From Pseudo-nitzschia pungens (lineage: Eukaryota; Bacillariophyta; Bacillariophyceae; Bacillariales; Bacillariaceae): a stretch of DNA of 64,000 nt. The notes under the pieces are model-generated. The model was not told where the DNA came from. It saw only the letters and a list, made by a program, of their open reading frames with translations, and searched no databases. Below, piece after piece: positions 43,658 through 53,905 of the stretch. The stretch lies in contig CM074764.1 in assembly GCA_037355855.1 (NCBI GenBank), positions 1-64,000 on the forward strand, given 5' to 3'. How positions within the stretch are numbered: position 1 is the first letter of the stretch; each line of letters opens with the position of its first letter. The translations under genes and the position numbers were made by a program.

Positions 43658-44608
43658 TCAGTCCGCCGAGTTCGAGTTCGATTCCGCTGACTCCGACTGA
43701 TACACCCGCAACCCAAAGGTCCGAGCCAACAGCTTGATGTCGTATTTCGCAAAAGCTGCTCGGACCTCGTCCCGGGAGATCCCCCCGTCGCGGTTTGCAT
43801 CCAGCGTCGCAAACATGGTCTGCACGTAGTCCCTTGCCTGTGTGTCGGTAGGCGCTTCTTCCTTGTTGGCGCTCGCCAGTTGGTTGGCCACCGTCTCGAA
43901 ATGTGCCCCGAGTTCGTCCCTAGAGATTTCCCCGCTGCCGTCCGTGTCCACGATGTCAAACACCAGATCCGCCAAGTCCCTGAGCAGCAGTTTGTCTCTG
44001 GCGTCGGGATCGGAGGAGAATTCGGAGTTGCGCACCAGAGCCTGGATCTTGGACTTGTGGTTCGAGGTGAGGCTGGACCCTCCCACCGCAAAAGTCAGGT
44101 ACATGCTGACGGCCTCGAAATTGTAGAAGGCGAACAAGAGCTCGTCCTTGGAAATTGATCCGTTCGAGTCGGTGTCGATAGAATCGAACAGGTAAGAAGT
44201 GTAGTCTTCCGAGTATCCCATGCGATCGACCAGGTGAGATCTCAATTCATCCGGCGATATAACTCCGTCTCCGTTCGTGTCGATGCTGTCGAAGATGGAA
44301 TCAACCTCGTCCAGAATGTCGATGCTATTCGAATTGGTGTTGGTGTTGCTGTTGGTGTTGGAATTGATGTCTGCGTTGGCAGACGAAGGCGTAGATGCCG
44401 ATAATACATGAACTGGGACTTGAAATGGCACTTTATGGGTTGGCAATCCGGATCTGGTAACAGAAATGGATGTCAGCCTCTGCCGATGAGAGGAAAATGC
44501 AAATGCGCATGCTCCCAGAGTATTCGTCGTTATGAGTATCGTCCACAAGATTGCTCCTGCGGTCGCAAGGGCGGAATTTGAGATTGAAGTGCTTTCGGTT
44601 CGGGACAT
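43658..44608 (-). CDS. Four-EF-hand calcium-binding protein, probable plastid targeting
   Basis: 316 aa from ATG 44608. Four complete 12-residue EF loops: DTNGDGVISPDE (110-121), DTDSNGSISKDE (145-156), DTDGSGEISRDE (221-232) and DANRDGGISRDE (270-281). All have Asp at 1, Gly at 6, Ile at 8 and Glu at 12, so calcium binding is expected. They form two pairs separated by ~65 residues. The N-terminus has a hydrophobic segment (17-35) ending GACA, with Phe at 36 (CA-FAF), then a Ser/Arg-rich stretch (39-55). In diatoms a signal peptide followed by Phe at +1 directs proteins to the plastid; this is inference from the motif. A Ser/Asn/Thr linker (72-95) of simple-repeat origin precedes the first EF hand. 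Just upstream of the start lie TTG/TTGTGG simple repeats (44608-44660). Role: calcium sensor or buffer, target unknown. Confidence 0.9.
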   Translation of the reverse strand: MSRTESTSISNSALATAGAILWTILITTNTLGACAFAFSSHRQRLTSISVTRSGLPTHKVPFQVPVHVLSASTPSSANADINSNTNSNTNTNSNSIDILDEVDSIFDSIDTNGDGVISPDELRSHLVDRMGYSEDYTSYLFDSIDTDSNGSISKDELLFAFYNFEAVSMYLTFAVGGSSLTSNHKSKIQALVRNSEFSSDPDARDKLLLRDLADLVFDIVDTDGSGEISRDELGAHFETVANQLASANKEEAPTDTQARDYVQTMFATLDANRDGGISRDEVRAAFAKYDIKLLARTFGLRVYQSESAESNSNSAD

Positions 44609-44661
44609 TTTGTTGTTGTTGTTGTTGTTGTTGTTGTGGTTGTGGTTGTGGTTGTGGTTGT

Positions 44662-46480
44662 GGTACGAAACGTTTCTGTTTTTGAATTGATTGTTGAGAA
44701 TGAATGAAGAAATTCTGTATTTTACCGGTAACCTACCGTATGGTGTTTTGATTTTGATAATGATGTTGTGTTACTACAGTTCGTGTTATGGGTAACTTAC
44801 CTGGTACTGATACAGTAAGTTACGTAATGTACAGGTAAGTTAACTTCGTTTACCCGTGTATTTTTTGTTTGTTGGTGTGAAGTGTCAGTGACGAAGTCAA
44901 TCAATGGCGTCAAGTAATCTTACCGGGTGAGACCTAAGGAGAACTGAACAAAAAAAAATAATAATGGTCAGCTGTTGGGAATTAGTAGTAAATCTTACTT
45001 CGTAGTACCGTGCGAAGTAATTCAGTTAGTTTTGGCAGTTCACGTAACCTTACCGGTACGCTACAGTACGTGTAGCAGTAATTTTACCCGTAAAAAAATT
45101 TGGTACGAGTACCGGTATGTAACGTTAAGATACCGTATTACTCCAAGTGGAGTTGTCTCTCAGTAAGATTATTCGACAGCCCTTGCCGTCTGGTATTCTC
45201 CGCAATTCACTCGTGTCCTTGCTTGCGCTCGTTAGGATGCTCGCATTGATGCAGGACCGGGTATCCGGTTTTGGTACATTTCGTACGTGTTGACCTTACC
45301 CCACGGTAGTACCGACTAGTAGTAGCAACAGTAAGGTTACCGTATCCAATAATTACTTCGTATCCAATATCCAGCAGTAGCGTACAGCAACCTTAACCTT
45401 GTATGCTGTGTGCTAAAGCGTCCTAGGGCTGCTACAGCCAGCAGCAGGTATCTGTAACCAGTACAAATTGTACACAAGGACCCAAATAATTCAACTCATA
45501 CTAGTAGAACCACATAGACCCTTGTTACAAGCTTGTTGCTAGTAGTAGTAAGGAGCCTGCTGCTTAGCACCATACAGCCTAGCACCCAGTTGTAGACAGT
45601 TACTATTAGAGGCTTCTTACTACTAGTAGTAGGCCTGTGGCCCTGGTGGTAGTACAATTCTCTACACAGGGGGGGGGCCTTAGCATCCTCCATTGCATCT
45701 TAAACCTTGTGGTGCCACTAGATGCTATTGCTGAGGGCTGATACCTGTAGCGCTGGTACAGTTCCCTACACAGGGATCTTAGTATCTTGGAGGAAGGAGG
45801 TGAATATCAACATATGGTGGTACAGTTCTTCTCTACACAGGGGGCCTTAGCATTCTCTATTGCATCTTGAATATCTTCTCAATTACAAGATAATATAGTA
45901 CAGGGTGCTAACTTGTACAGAACTGTATTACTGTACATGGGTAAGGGCAGGGATACCCAACAGGATGCTAAACATGATGAAGCTTGACCCCTCTAGTAGG
46001 AGGATTTGTTGTACCAGCAGACGAGCTATGCTGCTATACCCCAGCTGTTCCCATCCCTGCACCACCATATTGTATAAGCATGATATACAAGGTGCTAGCT
46101 AGTAGTAGCAGATAAATGGAACTGCAATGGGGCAAAGGGGACACTTCATAGGGTGCTACTAGGTGCTTCCAGTAGGATTTGTTCTGGAGCTCAATTCCTC
46201 AGCTCTTAGCAGCCCTGTATTTTATAAGGTATACAGGGTCCAAATACTAGAATGATGGAACGCTACTAGTAGTAGTACAGGGGTAGTAAGGGGGGATACT
46301 AGTACTAGTAAGGGTAGTAGTACCTCCTGTATATAAATAGGAGGATGGTGCTAAACAGGATGCTAGGCCCCTCTAGTACTACTACAATTTGTGCCAGACC
46401 TGCATACTCCAGCAGCTCTTACCGGCCTTTTATTATAAGATATGCAATGTGAAAGATGATGACAGTTAATGGTGAAGAAA
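44662..46480. other. Intergenic with copies of a dispersed ~150-bp repeat
   Basis: No gene seen. 44700-45400 is rich in GTAACTTACC/GTAACCTTACC-like words. From ~45480 the text changes to segments sharing GGTGCTAAC...CAGGATGCTAAAC...CCCCTCTAGTAG...TTTGTACCAG (near 45900-46020, 46135-46190 and 46330-46440). These are diverged members of the repeat family at 47240-47640 and 63340-64000. A short (G)9 run is at 45668-45677. Confidence 0.55.
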
Positions 46481-46751
46481 GTACAGAACTGATCACTCGC
46501 TCTTACTTTTCTTGCTGTAGTCTCTTGCTATCAAGAGAGGGTGGGTTGAAGAAGACCTTGTATCGCCTGGCTTACCCAGATATATATGAGTACGGCGCGT
46601 ACAAAAATCAAAACAATTAAGATGACAAAGAAGAAGAGAAAGACGAGGAAGGTAGTACTGTGGGTAAATTTGATAGTATGTTGTTTGACCAGAGGTGTGG
46701 AACAAGGAAACTAACAGTTTTGTGTCAAATTTGACCGATATGATTGCTACA

Positions 46752-46830
46752 GGGAATTCAAGGAGAACCACGCCAAATTCAAGGAGAACAATGACGAATT
46801 CAAGGAGAATGACAATGAATTCAAGGAGGA
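46752..46830 (+). repeat. 21-bp tandem repeat with heptad coding character
   Basis: GAATTCAAGGAGAA-type units recur every ~21 bases. In one plus frame they read EFKENHA, KFKENND, EFKENDN, EFKEDK, a charged heptad. No start or flanking coding sequence is visible, so this is either a remnant of a coiled-coil gene or chance. Confidence 0.5.
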
Positions 46831-47149
46831 CAAAACAATTGCTATTCAAGGAGAATGAAGTCAGTATGTGATTCCAAGCCGGTGTGTGAGTATTTTTTCA
46901 AGCAGGAAACCGGTGTGCCAAGCCAGTGTGCATGATGATTGTAATAATCCCCAGAACAGCAAGTCTGAGGTAGTAGATAGTAATAATTAAAAGAACAGCA
47001 GATTAGTAGCAACAAGCAAATTTGCATCCACCCCTCCATGTTACTAGCAAAAAATGAATAGTAATAGAACAGAAAGCACTCCTCTGAAAATAACAGCATG
47101 CAAGAAGCTGGTTGCAAGAAATAGTAATAGCAGGACAGCACCAAGTAAA

Positions 47150-47640
47150 TTTGTGAGTGAAAAAGCAAGCAAAACAGTTAGCACCCTGTAGATCCAAGCA
47201 AAACAGCAAGCCAACAAATAGTTAGCAAAACAGCAAGCAAAACAGCAAGAAGAAAAACAGCAAGAAAAACAGTAATCTGGTAGTACAAATTCTACTGGAA
47301 GGGCCCAGCATCCTGTTTAGCATCCTGTTCAGTATCCCCCTTAACCCAGAACAGTTTGGTTCATCAATTAGCACACTCACTACTAGTATTATTTTATAAT
47401 ATTGGTCTGATAAGAGATAGGGTATGTAGATCTGGTACAAATTCTACTAGAAGGGCCCAGCATCCTGCTGTTCAGTTTCCCCCTTGGCACACCAGTACTA
47501 CAGGAGTTCAGTTTGTCAGTTAGCACACTGGATGCTTTATAAGAACATGATTGGTCTGCTGATACAAGAAAGGGTATGTAGATTTGGTACAAATTCTACT
47601 GGAAGGGCCCAGCATCCTGCTTAGCATCCTGGGTGTGTAA
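47150..47640 (-). repeat. Dispersed ~150-bp repeat family, minus orientation, 3 copies
   Basis: Copies share GGTACAAATTCTACTGGAAG then GGCCCAGCATCCTG, near 47282, 47433 and 47584, at ~151-base intervals. The reverse complement of this core recurs at 63340-64000 in plus orientation. The left part holds a CAAAACAGCAAG short repeat (47195-47275). Confidence 0.8.
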
Positions 47641-48113
47641 AAGAATGAATCATCTCAATCAACAATCGATCATCAACAATCAACAATCAACAAATCAACC
47701 CTTTTTCAAAAAATTAAAAAAAGAGATTACCGGGTGCGGTAATTACCTGGTACTGTACTTCGTACGTACGAGTACGGTACAAATACAACGGAACCAAAGC
47801 ATTCGTCTTTACTCGTAAACCTTACGGTACGATATCTTACTTTGTACTTCACTTCGTAAAATGCAAAAAATGCAAAAAATGCAACATGCGTCCACCATGC
47901 ATCACACTCCACACTCCACACCGGAAATTACAACCCACACAACAGAAAGCAGACAATTTACAACATACAAAAGCAAGCGCAACAAGAACAAAGATAACTT
48001 GAAAAACAAGAACCAGCCAAGTCAAACTCAAACTCAAAATCGAAGTGGAAGTGGAAGTGGAAGTGGAAGCGAAAGCGAAAGTGGAAGTCCTTTGGATAAT
48101 ATCTTTTTTCCCC
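47641..48113. other. Upstream region of the secreted oxygenase-like gene
   Basis: Short AATCAACAATC and ATGCAAAAA tandem words, a TACGTACGAGTACGGTAC stretch (47761-47778), and a GGAAGTGGAAGTGGAAGC tract (48040-48085). The last could add 23 in-frame codons before ATG 48114 but gives an acidic low-complexity leader in front of a good signal peptide. Confidence 0.5.
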
Positions 48114-50129
48114 ATGAGGTACTTGTTGCTGTTATTGTTGCTCTTTGTAGGTACAACTGCCAATGCTAAGAATTCCAATGCCAATGCCAACACAACAGCA
48201 ACAGCATCAACAACATCAACAACATCAACAGCAGCAACAGCAACAACAACAACAAAAACTCCAGCAACAGGCGCCGGATCGATCTCGGAATCGCTCGTGG
48301 TGGTGTACGACAACGTGGTCTCTTCCTCCGCCATCGAATTGCTTCATTCGGACTGTTCGGATTGGTACCAGCTGGCCAAGAAGCGGAGGCAGCAAGAAGC
48401 AGAAGCAGAACAACAACCACAACCACAAACACAAACACAAACACAACAAGCTCTTCCTTTGGACGCCGTTATTGAATTTCCCCTAGAACATCCGCACCTC
48501 CATTCTCCCCTCCAGCAATTCCTGAACCATTTGGTGTGGCAGTTGGAGAAGAACGAAAACGAAAACGAAAACGAGACCGACCATGTGTATGATGAACCTG
48601 AGCCTAAGCACGAACACGAGCCCGAACACGAGCCCGAACACGAGCCATCTAAGAAAAAGACGGGGAAAAAGAAGAAGTACTACATCGAATACTGGACCCG
48701 GCAGCAATGGCAGCACATTCTCGCCCACCAAGACATGGACGAGAGGCTCTACCGGAAGCAACGGATGGAGCAGCAAAACTCTAATTCCAACTCCATTCGC
48801 CACCCTCTCTACGGTCACGTCTTGTACCTCAGGGTGGGAAGCAAGGTAAAGGGACCCACTGTTGTCTGGAACGCTACCAATGCGAGGGATTTGTTGGTGA
48901 ATCAGAATCAGAATCAGCACCAAAATCAGAATCAAAATCAAAATCAAAACCAGAATCAAAACCAGAAACCAAATCAGAAACAAAGCAGCGTCAATACTAC
49001 TGCCACCACTACTGATGATGCTGCTGATGCTACAACCACCACCACTATGATCTCGATCCCCGCCTTTCCGGGCCGGCTCCTCCGATTCCAGGGCGATCGA
49101 CTCCACGCGGTTCCCCGGCCCCATGACGCCTACTGGACGATGGACCAGTCCACCGTTAACGTCCACGATCCACCGCACCACTGGGAGCGATCCGTCCTTC
49201 TCTTCAACCTTTGGGAGCACGCCGACGCCAACGCCAACGCCAATGTGAATGTGAATGTGAATGTGAATGTGAATGCCAACGCACGAGCAGACGCCGATGC
49301 AGATGCAGATGCAGGGGCGCAAGCCAATACTACACCGCTCTTTGTTGCCAACAACATGCTGGACTGCGCCGACGGGAAATGGATCCCCTCCCGGACCACA
49401 TGCGCCAGTGCCAGTGCCAGTGCCAGTGTAAATGCGGATGCAACTACAGATGCAAATACAGATGCAACTACGGATGCAGACACAGATGCAACTACAGATG
49501 CAACTACAGATGCAACTACAGATGCAAACACAGATGCAAATATAGATGCAAATACAGATGCAAATCCACACGACAAACACAAATCCTTGCCATCGTCCTA
49601 CTCGCACCCGTTCTCGTACCGCTGCAACGATGCGCGCGAGTGGATCCGAATCCCCGTCCTTCCCAGGACTACCGCCACCGCAAAAACCGACGACGTCGCG
49701 GATGAAAACGAATCCGGAAATGAATCCGGAAATGAAAATGGTTGGGTGGGTGATATGAATTCGATTTCTTCCTACGTGTACTCCCTTTTGGCGTCGTTGC
49801 CGTTGCCGTTGCCGTTGCATTCGTGGCTGTCGGAGCTCCTCTGGCCCCGACCGTCTTTCGCACCCTTCGTCGTTCCCCTCATGGGCGACGCCACCCGTCG
49901 GGGCACGAACACTCGCGTGGCAAGGATGAAATCCCCGCTCGTGCTCGTGTCGCAAAACAGGGACTGGGACAAGAGCAATGGCAACAGCAATGACAAGAGC
50001 AATGACAAGAGCAATGACAAGGATAGGGACCTCGCACGAGAGAGCCTGGCAGACGCCTTTCTGCCGACGAGCGTCGTCGTGGCGTCCGACGATCGTTACT
50101 ACAACTCGGCTTCGCAACAAGAGCTGTGA
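48114..50129 (+). CDS. Secreted 2-oxoglutarate/Fe(II) oxygenase-like protein
   Basis: 671 aa from ATG 48114, chosen because MRYLLLLLLLFVGTTANA is a signal peptide; an upstream in-frame ATG (48045) only adds simple repeats. The catalytic set of a 2OG-Fe(II) dioxygenase can be read: H205-Q-D207 (LAHQDMDE), then YGHVLYLRVG and GPTVVWNA, distal H331 (RLLRFQGDRLHAVP) and R359 (ERSVLLFNLW) for 2-oxoglutarate. This matches the order in prolyl-4-hydroxylase-like and related enzymes. The ~125 residues between HxD and the distal His are longer than usual because of an inserted Asn-Gln tract (~262-285). Other low-complexity parts: EHEPEHEP (~163-178), NVNVNV and ADADAD (~377-405), and TDATTDA (~440-480), mostly from 6-base DNA repeats. 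The C-terminal ~170 residues are unrecognised. A secretory location next to Pro-rich wall proteins suggests proline hydroxylation, but the substrate is unknown. A 623-aa antisense frame is a shadow. Confidence 0.75.
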   Translation: MRYLLLLLLLFVGTTANAKNSNANANTTATASTTSTTSTAATATTTTKTPATGAGSISESLVVVYDNVVSSSAIELLHSDCSDWYQLAKKRRQQEAEAEQQPQPQTQTQTQQALPLDAVIEFPLEHPHLHSPLQQFLNHLVWQLEKNENENENETDHVYDEPEPKHEHEPEHEPEHEPSKKKTGKKKKYYIEYWTRQQWQHILAHQDMDERLYRKQRMEQQNSNSNSIRHPLYGHVLYLRVGSKVKGPTVVWNATNARDLLVNQNQNQHQNQNQNQNQNQNQNQKPNQKQSSVNTTATTTDDAADATTTTTMISIPAFPGRLLRFQGDRLHAVPRPHDAYWTMDQSTVNVHDPPHHWERSVLLFNLWEHADANANANVNVNVNVNVNANARADADADADAGAQANTTPLFVANNMLDCADGKWIPSRTTCASASASASVNADATTDANTDATTDADTDATTDATTDATTDANTDANIDANTDANPHDKHKSLPSSYSHPFSYRCNDAREWIRIPVLPRTTATAKTDDVADENESGNESGNENGWVGDMNSISSYVYSLLASLPLPLPLHSWLSELLWPRPSFAPFVVPLMGDATRRGTNTRVARMKSPLVLVSQNRDWDKSNGNSNDKSNDKSNDKDRDLARESLADAFLPTSVVVASDDRYYNSASQQEL

Positions 50130-50329
50130 AACAGAAATCTCAAGGAGGGCACGTGTAACAATGAAATGAAATGAAACTAGACGCGGTACGGATGCGATAA
50201 GATGAGAGACGATGAGATGCGATGCGATGCAATTTAGCCAGTAGGAAGGAACACCGAAAAAAAGAAGAAAAAAGGGATCCACTATCGATTGATTGATTGA
50301 TTTATTTGTGGTACGCGTATTCAAGTCAA

Positions 50330-50830
50330 GGCGAGTCAAGGCAAGGCAAGGCAAGGCAAGGCAAAGGCAATTTCATTCAGACGAGACGAGACGAGACGAG
50401 ACGACTCGAATTTGGTTCGTTTTGAGGCCCAAAATCGAATCCGAACGCGACTGCGAATGCGAAACATCTGCTTCGGTTTGATTTGATTTGATTTGATTTG
50501 ATTTGGCTTGGTTTGGCTTGGCTGGGTGCCTGCGATGCCAGTCTTAGCGTCTGTCTGGATTCTGATTCTCGATCGCGGTGCAGGTCAGTGCAGCAGAGCA
50601 GTATGCCGGCGTTGATGCCGGCTTTGGCGTTGGCGTTGGCGTTGGCCAAACCCCAACAACTGGACATGTCATCGCAACCCACACATCCACCAGAAGCAAG
50701 ACGCGACGCGACGCGACGAGACGCGACGAGACAAAACCACAATGGAATGCAATCGGGAGCAAGCGCCGCGCGTGAACGAGAAACGACGGAACGGCGATGC
50801 GATGCGATGCGATGCGATGCGATGGGATGG
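50330..50830. repeat. Cluster of pentanucleotide microsatellites
   Basis: Within 500 bases downstream of the oxygenase gene there are separate tracts of GGCAA, GACGA, TTGAT/TTGGC, GACGC and GCGAT, all of period 5, plus a GCGTTG hexamer tract (50627-50645). Open frames here are repeat artefacts. Confidence 0.85.
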
Positions 50831-52182
50831 ATTGTTATTACGAAGCGTCCTACGATAGGAAGGTTTAACTATTACCTTGCGGCAACACTATACCATAATC
50901 ATCGTTATTTTTTATCAACAACGATTATCGCAAGACGAAGAAGGACATAAGGTTACAACCTACCGTAATAGAAGTACTGGTATTATCAAAATTGTTTTGG
51001 GGGACTGGAACACATTCGACGATCGATGTTCGCACTCAAAGAAATTGTCGATGTCACATAAGCCTAAAGGATTGGAAAAGTTGGCCATTCCCAATTCGGC
51101 GATTGTTGCTCAACAATTAAAAAGCAATACTAAGTAATTACGTAATTACTCGTAGTATAAAGAAGGAATGACCGAAATAATAAATAAGGTTACTGTAATA
51201 GAAGTACGTAGTAGTTCCGAACTACAAGTAAGGTTTACACCAGCCTTACCGTAAGTAAGTTTGGAGCTATCATACCAGGTTCGCAACTTACTACTAGTAC
51301 TTACTACCTACTGGAAAAATTATTGAGGTGAGATGAAAGATCCTCCTGCTACGAGTAAGAATTTAACATGCTGGTAATTACGGTACCCGTAATTAGTCAA
51401 AGTCACGAGTGAGTCAGTTGTTACGATCCAAAAGCCAAACAGCCTTTCCTCTCACGATCGAGTGAGGTGCGCAGTGTAACGTACTCGCACTCGCACTGGC
51501 ATGGCAATAGCAATAGCAATAGCAATAATATCAATGAGATTTATTTCTTCCATCGGCGAGTTCCGCCGAAACGGTGCTTCATACGGTAATCGTCACGAGG
51601 TATTTTTTGTTTTTCTGACTGTTGGTTCCCTCCAATGACGGACAGAATTGGTGCGTTACATACAAGTACCACGTGTCACCTACCGTATGCCGGAAGGTGC
51701 GTCTGCAGACGGATATCGTATTGCGTACCGTATGTCATACGTTGGACGTTGGACGTTGGAAAAGTAATTACGCGCACCTAAGAATGGATTAGTCGAGGAT
51801 CCTCGTTGGGTCGAGCCCATCGGGTTTCTTTTTGCCAGATACCCATATCGATGGACTAATTTGGGAGCGGACGGAGCGGTGTCCCACCGAACTTCCAAGC
51901 TTGAAACGAACCGAGACATGGCCCCCAAGGAAGTACATACTCTTTTACATAACTACAATTATTGCTCCCAACGGCGCCGATGAGACAATTATTACTGCAA
52001 CATTATGTTGAACCTTACCACGTGAAGAAAAAAAATGAGTAATTCACCAACAATTATCATCTCAATTCACATTGCTCTCACAATCTCACAAACAGTTATT
52101 CCAAACTACAAAACATAAAACAACAACAGAATTTTCCTCTCCCAAATTCCATTATAATTCATAACCCATTAAGATTACTACC
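50831..52182. other. Intergenic
   Basis: No gene recognised. AAGGTTAC-type words occur at 50950, 51187 and 51232, with an AGCAAT hexamer tract at 51500-51530. The 120 bases before the next gene are A/T-rich (CAAAACATAAAACAACAAC) and end CTACCATGATG. Confidence 0.6.
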
Positions 52183-52572
52183 ATGATGTACTTTAAGTCC
52201 GCTGTCCTCGCCATTGCCTTCATGGCCCTCTCCGCCAACGCCGGCATCCTCGACGACAACAACTACGAACAACAAGGCGCGACCCGCCTTCTCGCCAAGG
52301 GATCCAAGAAGCGCACTCCCAAACCCACCAAAAAACCCACCCCGGCTCCCACCAAGACCACCAAGAAGGGTAAGAGCAAGAGCAGCAAGAAGGGGACCCC
52401 CATGACCGAGGCGCCTTCCGACGCTCCCAGTGGAGCTCCCTCGGCTGCACCTTCCGCCTCCCCAACCAAGACTCCTACAGCGTCACCCACCGTCTTGGTG
52501 ACTCCCGCACCCACAGTCTCCACCACGAGCAGCGGCACTTCCTCCGGTACGTCCACCTCTACTCAACCATAA
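52183..52572 (+). CDS. Small secreted Lys/Ser/Thr/Pro-rich protein, silaffin-like
   Basis: 129 aa. A signal peptide (1-20, ending ALSANA) is followed by a short acidic propeptide-like stretch (GILDDNNYEQ) and RLL at 35-37, an R-x-L site of the kind at which diatom silaffins and other wall proteins are processed. After it come Lys clusters spaced by Ser, Thr and Pro (KGSKKR, KKPTPAP, KKGKSKSSKKG; ~39-71), then a Pro/Ser/Ala/Thr tail with APSD, APSG, APSAAPSA (~77-129). No Cys. Lys-rich, Ser-rich secreted peptides with R-x-L sites are the hallmark of silica-precipitating silaffins, but the composition alone does not prove that role; a generic wall or mucin-like protein is the alternative. Higher G+C than its flanks and a clean ATG context (CTACCATGATG) support a real gene. 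The next genes to the right are also secreted and Pro/Thr/Ser-rich. Confidence 0.75.
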   Translation: MMYFKSAVLAIAFMALSANAGILDDNNYEQQGATRLLAKGSKKRTPKPTKKPTPAPTKTTKKGKSKSSKKGTPMTEAPSDAPSGAPSAAPSASPTKTPTASPTVLVTPAPTVSTTSSGTSSGTSTSTQP

Positions 52573-53689
52573 GCCGGAATGGAACATGATTCGGATGCAG
52601 ATACCATCCGATTGGATGCCTGGATTCGACTTTCGACTTGTCGTGTCGAAAGGCTCTATGCTTGGGTCCGATTCTTTGACCGTATGTGGGTTTGAGCACA
52701 ATGTTGTCCTTGTGTTAGAGACTTCAAGCGGTCGAGACTCGGGTTCAGGGGTTAAGCTTTGTTGAGATTCACAGCGAAACGAAACGAAACGAAACGAAAC
52801 AAAACGAAACAAAAACAACAACAACAACCATGCCAATTCCATGCTTTGCTCCAAACCAAACCAACTGTCTCCTCCGCTGTTGCGCGGCACGGTCTGGCGG
52901 GGCATTTGAGGCAACAGGTAGCGAGCAAGCATGTGGTGATTTATGTAATGTATAGAAAATATGGTCCCGACGATTGTTGACGGTGGTAGTTCATAGGATC
53001 GGGAAGGCAGTAGTGACAAAAAGAACTTAAATTTTATAACTCATAATAAGCGAAGCAAAATTTATCAATTGTATTGTGGTAATACCGTACGAGTTGGGTA
53101 CGGTACTTCTGAATGATGCTGTCACTTTTAATTTTTTATGTCCACAGGTATTCGGGATCGGGATCTTTTTGGTTTATGTTTTTGAGTCGAGAACATGACC
53201 AGGGAATAACTTGTTTTACGGTAAGGTTCTTACCGCTAATTAAGACTTACTCGAACTTTTTTTAGAAGAAAAAGGAAAAACGTGACTATTACTAGCACGA
53301 GTAGTTAACCTTACTGTACTCTTATCGTGATTATGGTTTTAAAAAGTGACCAAAACATCAAACACCTGACCAAAATATCAAAGCGGTTGATGGGTCATTT
53401 CTTCTCCAGTCACTTTACAACTCGCGAACAATACAATGGCTGGAATACAAATTAAGTTAACAATATCGTAAGCTTAGTAGTTGAGTTAGTATCACCGCCA
53501 TTTGGTAGGTCGTACTAGTGCGTACTACTACTAGTAGTGGTGGTAACCTTACCATACTACTAGTATTCTGAAAGAACTAGACTTCTGGGGGAATGGCAAC
53601 TAGTAGGGGAATGACCAATGAGAGGACAGTCCAAAATTTGTTGGTGGCATACTAGGAAGACATGGGACGCTTCAAAGCCTCCTGAATGA
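52573..53689. other. Intergenic
   Basis: No gene recognised. AAACG pentamer tract at 52770-52815; AACAAC tract at 52815-52828; TACTAGTAGT and GGTAACCTTACC words near 53520-53555. Confidence 0.6.
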
Positions 53690-53905
53690 AAGACGACAAG
53701 AAGATCCAAGATCCAAGATCATGCTCCATCCAACACGAAAGCCGAAACAAAAGCCGAAACCAAAGCCGAAACCAAAGCCGAAACCAAAGCCGAAACCAAA
53801 GCCGAAACAAAAGAAGCCGAAACAAAAGAAGCTGAAACAAAAGCTGAAACAAAAGCTTCCGCCGACGGCTACGGCTGCGACCCAAAGTACTCGTGCCGTG
53901 TATAG
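53690..53905 (+). pseudogene. Short open frame with AETK repeats, possible exon fragment
   Basis: A 12-bp repeat GCCGAAACCAAA (53738-53860) reads as AETK repeats in one frame and then, past the repeat, as ASADGYGCDPKYSCRV before TAG 53903. The sensible-looking tail with two Cys makes this frame more likely than the KPKP frame. There is no ATG, so it could be the last exon of an unseen gene or a remnant. Confidence 0.3.

Noticed and set aside
48483..50354. 623-aa minus-strand open frame
   Set aside because: Antisense to the oxygenase-like gene, made of Ile/Cys and Val/Leu repeats complementary to coding microsatellites; the plus frame has the signal peptide and catalytic motifs.
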